Source of the DNA: Candidatus Bathyarchaeota archaeon
GTDB taxonomy: Archaea; Thermoproteota; Bathyarchaeia; Bathyarchaeales; Bathycorpusculaceae
Length of the DNA stretch: 64,000 nt
Assembly (NCBI GenBank): GCA_026014745.1
Contig: JAOZHS010000002.1
Span: 496,001 to 560,000, forward strand
Reading direction: 5' to 3'
Shown: piece by piece, positions 60,133 through 64,000 of the stretch
How positions within the stretch are numbered: the first letter of the stretch is position 1
Layout: each line of letters starts with the position of its first letter
Program-made: the position numbers and the translations under genes
Notes under the pieces: generated by a model
Told to the model about the DNA's origin: nothing
The model's database searches: none
The model's input: the letters and a program-made list of their open reading frames with translations, nothing else

Positions 60133-61713
60133 GTGGACCACAAACCAAAAAACAAAATAAAAGAAATCAAAGCAGCAGTTTGTCCAATCTGCGGTTGTCT
60201 ATGCGACGACCTAGAAATAACTGTCAAAAACAACGAAATCGTAAAAATGAAGAACGGTTGCGCTGTATGCGAAGCAAAAATGGTCCACGGATATAAAACC
60301 GAACGTATCCGAGAACCATTAATCCGTAAAGAGGGCAAACTAGTCCCCGTAACCCTAGACGAAGCCATCCATAAAGCTGCCCAAATCCTCACAGACGCCA
60401 AATACCCCCTGTTATTCGGCTGGGAATGCTGCACAGGAGAAGTCCAAGGCATCGGAGTAGAATTAGCTGAAGAATTAGGCGGAGCAATAGATAACGTTTG
60501 CAGCATCTGCCATGGACCCTCGATGATGGCGCTACAGGAAGCAGGCATACCCAGTTGTACTTTGGGGCAAGTTAGGCACCGTGCTGACTTAATCATTTAT
60601 TGGGGAGCCAACCCATGGGCGTCCCATCCAAGGCATGTTGAAAGATATACTGCGTTCCCAGAGGGTCGCTTTCAGGACAGCGGATGGAAAAGCTACATGC
60701 AGAAGATGAAGGCAACCGCCGGCAAAAAGAAAATCGATGCAGCAGCCCGCCGGGGAACAACCACTTATCAACCACCCGCCATCCCAAATAAGCTCCAAGT
60801 AGATGCTCCACCCCAAAGCCTCAACAAAGATGGACGAAAACTGATAGTTTTTGACCCCATCAAAACCATGACCGCTGAAGTCGCAGACTACTTCGTACAG
60901 GTCGAACCCAACAAGGATTACGAGATATTTGAAACACTTCGATGTTTAGTAAATGACCAAGATGTAGACGTTGACACAGTTGGCGGAGTCCCAGTCGAAT
61001 ACCTAAAGGAAATCGCAGACCTCATGGTAAACTGTGAATTCGGCGCAATATTCTTCGGTTTAGGCTTAACAGCGTCGGCAGGACGATTTAGAAACATCGA
61101 AATAGCCGTCAAACTAACCCAAGACCTCAACCGAAAAACAAAATTCGCAATCATGCCCATGAGAGGCCACTTCAACATTGCAGGCGCAAACATAGCGTTC
61201 ACATGGCGAACAGGTTACCCATTTGCAATCGACTTCTCCCAAGGCTACCCCCAATATAACCCCGGAGAATTCACAACCATCGACCTCCTAAAAAACAACG
61301 ACAACGACGCCACCTTAGTCATAGGCGCAGACCCAGGTGCACACTTCCCAAAACCATCAATGCAGAAAATGCTACAACACCCCTTAATCGTCATTAACCC
61401 TGACATGAACGGCACCTCCCGCCTCGGCGACGTAGTTTTTCCGACCCAGTGGTGCGGCATAGAAATCGCAGGCACAGCCTACCGCATGGACACCGTGCCC
61501 ATAACCGTCAAAAAGCTTGTAGACCCACCCCCCGGCATCCCAAGCGACGAGGAAATCCTAACAAGAATCCTCAAAGAGGTCCGAGAAATCAAAGCAAAAA
61601 ATGCAGAACAAAACAATACGGAAGCACCAAAAGTCAAGCGGGTTTCAAAGAAAAAAGAAGCTAACCCCCAGATGGGTTTAGTTCCGCGACGGTTAGAAAA
61701 ACAGCCCCTCTAA
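60133..61713 (+). CDS. fwdB: Formylmethanofuran dehydrogenase subunit B
   Basis: 526 residues from a GTG start. An N-terminal 4Fe-4S site (CPICGCLCDDLE) precedes the molybdopterin oxidoreductase core. VCSICHGPS carries the Cys that ligates W or Mo (selenocysteine in some methanogens, TGC here). GANPWASHPRHVERYTAFPEGRF and DPGAHFPKPS bind the pterin. It reduces CO2 on methanofuran, the first step of the archaeal methyl branch. The C-terminal 38 residues are a basic extension not typical of the family. No other fwd genes are adjacent. Confidence 0.93.
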   Translation: MDHKPKNKIKEIKAAVCPICGCLCDDLEITVKNNEIVKMKNGCAVCEAKMVHGYKTERIREPLIRKEGKLVPVTLDEAIHKAAQILTDAKYPLLFGWECCTGEVQGIGVELAEELGGAIDNVCSICHGPSMMALQEAGIPSCTLGQVRHRADLIIYWGANPWASHPRHVERYTAFPEGRFQDSGWKSYMQKMKATAGKKKIDAAARRGTTTYQPPAIPNKLQVDAPPQSLNKDGRKLIVFDPIKTMTAEVADYFVQVEPNKDYEIFETLRCLVNDQDVDVDTVGGVPVEYLKEIADLMVNCEFGAIFFGLGLTASAGRFRNIEIAVKLTQDLNRKTKFAIMPMRGHFNIAGANIAFTWRTGYPFAIDFSQGYPQYNPGEFTTIDLLKNNDNDATLVIGADPGAHFPKPSMQKMLQHPLIVINPDMNGTSRLGDVVFPTQWCGIEIAGTAYRMDTVPITVKKLVDPPPGIPSDEEILTRILKEVREIKAKNAEQNNTEAPKVKRVSKKKEANPQMGLVPRRLEKQPL

Positions 61714-61777
61714 AAAGGGAACTAACCATTTTTTGGTTCTGAGTACATAAATAGTTCAAACACAAAAAAGATACGGT

Positions 61778-62374
61778 ATGTGGGATTATCTGGTTGTTGC
61801 CGCGGCAATAGCCGTGTTACTGGCTGCCCTCCTCTACATACGGTCCATGTTTAGGGGAGGTGCTAAACCTAACAGGGTATCGTGGTTTATGTGGTCAGTG
61901 GCGCCCTTCATAGCAACAGCAGCTGCAATAAGCAGCGGAGTCAGTTGGGCGGTCTTACCTGTTTTCATGTCAGGCTTGTTGCCCTTCCTAATATTTATCG
62001 CATCATTTTTCGCTAAAGACGCCTATTGGAAACTCTCCAAATGGGACTACCTCTTCGGAGTCCTCTCCGCTTTAGCCCTAATCCTGTGGTACCTAACCAA
62101 CGACGCCAACATCGCTATATTATTTGCAATTGGAAGCGACGGATTCGCCGCCATACCAACCTTACGTAAAACGTGGACATATCCTGAGACAGAGTCAGTT
62201 TGGCCCTATGCAGTAGGCATATTTAACGCCGCCAGCGTTTTTGCAGTTGCCCAGATTTGGAGTTTCTCAGAGATAGCATTTCCAGCCTACCTCATAGCAA
62301 TCAACGCACTGATGCTGATATTTATATTCAACAAAAAAGTGATACCACAAAAACAAGTACCAAACAACATTTAA
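61778..62374 (+). CDS. Membrane protein with about six helices
   Basis: 198 residues. Hydrophobic segments run from VVAAAIAVLLAALLYI through FIATAAAISS, FLIFIASFFA, FGVLSALALILWYL, FAVAQIWSF and AYLIAINALMLIFIF. The loops contain RVSWFMWSVAPF and DGFAAIPTLRKTWTYPETES. The pattern resembles small transporters such as PnuC-like proteins, but that is not a confident assignment. A short AT-rich leader separates it from fwdB. Confidence 0.7.
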   Translation: MWDYLVVAAAIAVLLAALLYIRSMFRGGAKPNRVSWFMWSVAPFIATAAAISSGVSWAVLPVFMSGLLPFLIFIASFFAKDAYWKLSKWDYLFGVLSALALILWYLTNDANIAILFAIGSDGFAAIPTLRKTWTYPETESVWPYAVGIFNAASVFAVAQIWSFSEIAFPAYLIAINALMLIFIFNKKVIPQKQVPNNI

Positions 62375-62415
62375 TGCCAACTTAAAAGAAAAAAAGAAAA
62401 GGAAAGAGGGCTTGG

Positions 62416-64000
62416 TTATGGGCGTTTTCTTATCAATAACAAAGCCAGCATCACGCCGATTATGATAACCACGACTATGATGCCAATCGACATAGGTATG
62501 AAGTACATGTCAGCGATGGATTCTGCTTGTGCGGGCAAAGGAGTTGCTGTGGCAGATAGTTCAGAAACGTAGGTTGATGTTTCTGCGGCTGACCCATAGT
62601 AGGCTTCGGAGCCTTGGAATGTGGCGGTTATGGTGTATTGTCCGGGTACGTTTGGTGTGAGCCATGCGTAGCCAAAGTTGCCGCTAACGTCGCTTGTGGT
62701 GTCGCCGATGTGGATGTAGTTGCCGTTGGGGTCAACTGCGTCTATGGATACTGGTACGCCTGTTGCGTTTGTAGGCTTTGCCTGCTGTTGATAGAGATAT
62801 TCCATCCAGCCTTTTTGGCTTTCGACGGATACTGCGGCGACGCCTGCGGAGAAGCCTTCTTGTTCAGCGATTTTTTTGGCTCCTGCACATTGGTCAGTTA
62901 CGGTGCCTCGTATCATAGCGACGGATTCTGCGGGTATAGAGGTGTCTGGTGCAGTGACTGTTGTGGCGCTTGGGCCTTTGCCGAAGCAGTATATCTGGTT
63001 GTCGTAGATGTTGAGGGCAACTAGGTAGCCGTCTGAGATTGCGAAGTTGCTGCCGCTGGCGCCTCCGGGCAAGCTTACACCGAAAAGCGAAAATTTCCAG
63101 AGTTCTTCACCGTCGGATGCGTTGATGCAGCGGACGTATGAGCCGCGGAATAGGGGTTGGCCGGGTGAGTGTTCGCAGGTGCCTAGATAGATTTTGCCGT
63201 CAGCGATGCAGCCTATGCCTACAGGGTAGTTGCCGTAGGGGGATTCGAAGCCCTCGTTTGCTGCTGTGAATTTCCATGCGAGTTCGCCAGTTTTCATGTC
63301 GTAGGCGTATAGTTCTCCGCCATATCCGTAACTGAGAAGTTTGCCTTGGTAGATGTTGCTGCCGACTCCGTAGACGTTCATGGGGTTTTCGCTTTCGGTT
63401 GGGCCCCAGATTTGTTGTCCAGTTTCGAGGCTGTATCCCCACCATCGTCTGGTGACGCCTTCGTTGAGGACAAATACGCCGCTTTCGGGATCCACGGTGG
63501 GTCCGCTGATGCCTCTATAACCGATGACACCTGTATTAGCGGGCACCTCAGTTTTTGGCGTGGTATAGGTTATGTTCCAAAGAAGCGTACCGACAGCACC
63601 TTTGCTTCTGTCAAGGTTTAGCGCCCAAAGGTTACCTGGAAGAACTCCGCGGTCGTCGTTGTAGCCGAGTGTTCCGCCGATGACGTATTTGTCGTCGCGC
63701 ACGGCAAGGATGCTGCCCTGCACATCAGGTATTGAGACGTTGTAGAAGAAGCCGTGACTTCCGTCGTATGTCTTATTGAGGACGGGCCGCCAGTAGTAGT
63801 AGTTCTCCATTTGGAATACGCTTTCTTGGTTTTGCCATTGCTGCTGGGTACCTGGCCACCATATAGCTTGAGTAGTATTCCAGACGGTCAAACGTTTGTT
63901 TGCTCCTGAGCCTACGAGGTTAAAGTACAGTATGCTGCCGTCGTTGCCGTAGACTTGGGTGCCTGAGGTGGATACATTTGCTATGCTGCAGATGTAGTTG
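62416..64000 (-). CDS. PQQ-like beta-propeller surface protein, N-terminus beyond window
   Basis: The frame stays open through position 64000, so the gene is cut at its 5' end; 528 codons are visible. Repeated blades with YAYDMKTGELAWKF, YSLETGQQIWGP and CINASDGEELWKF (W-rich, GxxxW) mark a PQQ/quinoprotein-like propeller. A Big/Ig-like domain (YGYAWLTPNVPGQYTITATFQGSEAYYGS) and a C-terminal anchor (MSIGIIVVVIIIGVMLALLLI) with RKRP follow. It is a cell-surface protein; no enzymatic cofactor site is shown. Confidence 0.82.
   Translation of the reverse strand, partial: NYICSIANVSTSGTQVYGNDGSILYFNLVGSGANKRLTVWNTTQAIWWPGTQQQWQNQESVFQMENYYYWRPVLNKTYDGSHGFFYNVSIPDVQGSILAVRDDKYVIGGTLGYNDDRGVLPGNLWALNLDRSKGAVGTLLWNITYTTPKTEVPANTGVIGYRGISGPTVDPESGVFVLNEGVTRRWWGYSLETGQQIWGPTESENPMNVYGVGSNIYQGKLLSYGYGGELYAYDMKTGELAWKFTAANEGFESPYGNYPVGIGCIADGKIYLGTCEHSPGQPLFRGSYVRCINASDGEELWKFSLFGVSLPGGASGSNFAISDGYLVALNIYDNQIYCFGKGPSATTVTAPDTSIPAESVAMIRGTVTDQCAGAKKIAEQEGFSAGVAAVSVESQKGWMEYLYQQQAKPTNATGVPVSIDAVDPNGNYIHIGDTTSDVSGNFGYAWLTPNVPGQYTITATFQGSEAYYGSAAETSTYVSELSATATPLPAQAESIADMYFIPMSIGIIVVVIIIGVMLALLLIRKRP

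Overview
The window is archaeal. It carries a TFB/TFIIB transcription factor, a formylmethanofuran dehydrogenase B subunit, an HddA/GmhA-type sugar operon with overlapping genes, an elongator tRNA-Met(CAU) with an intron-like insertion and an encoded CCA, near-leaderless promoters with TATA boxes, and many GTG/TTG starts with GGTG/GAGG ribosome binding sites. The mix of a methanofuran (archaeal Wood-Ljungdahl) enzyme, HypCDEF hydrogenase maturation, a CooT-type nickel protein and bacterial-like accessory sugar genes fits an uncultivated TACK lineage such as Bathyarchaeia. That assignment is inference; no rRNA is present to test it.

Layout. 1-5792 (minus): a tightly overlapping operon predicted to make a nucleotide-activated heptose (HddA kinase, GmhA isomerase, a 47-residue unknown protein, GmhB phosphatase, a transaldolase, an HddC-like nucleotidyltransferase, an SDR, an epimerase and an unknown partial gene). 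5889-6634: two unknown small genes. 6936-11946: hypE convergent with hypD-hypC-hypF, separated by a copy of a dispersed repeat. 12083-17666: small membrane proteins, a methyltransferase, an acyl-CoA ligase, a YbjQ-like protein, a terpene-cyclase-like repeat protein and a flavodoxin. 17670-17777: tRNA-Met with a 30-nt insertion, followed by about 750 bp without genes. 18524-22421: a four-gene unit with a membrane protein ending in a cysteine-alanine repeat tail, next to a radical SAM/SPASM enzyme. 22498-34556: mixed genes, including a HAD-phosphatase/dolichol-kinase-like fusion, CooT, Hsp20, an RPA-like protein, an isocitrate/isopropylmalate-type dehydrogenase, a histidine kinase and a ferredoxin. 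34561-42551: RpiA, then argG-argH-carA-carB on the minus strand. 43263-45459: a P1B metal ATPase with its CsoR repressor and a clear operator. 45649-49368: thrC-hom-lysC. 49428-53132: TFB, an LEA14-like protein, a QueT-type transporter and an APC permease. 53190-56532: a glucosylglycerate-type compatible-solute cluster. 56590-64000: a DUF3786 protein, a hydrolase, a phosphodiesterase-like protein, a third repeat copy, an orphan fwdB, membrane proteins and a beta-propeller protein cut by the window edge.

How the parts fit. HypCDEF, CooT and FwdB suggest an anaerobe with NiFe hydrogenase and C1 metabolism through methanofuran. The heptose operon includes its own transaldolase, which could supply sedoheptulose 7-phosphate. 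Arginine/carbamoyl phosphate and aspartate-family synthesis are organised in operons.

The most unusual items are the Cys-tail/radical SAM unit, a family of three dispersed repeats with inverted ends and complementary internal arms, the tRNA insertion, the apparent CTG start of gmhA, and the HAD/dolichol-kinase-like fusion. All functional calls are by motif recognition from the translated sequence; no database search was run.
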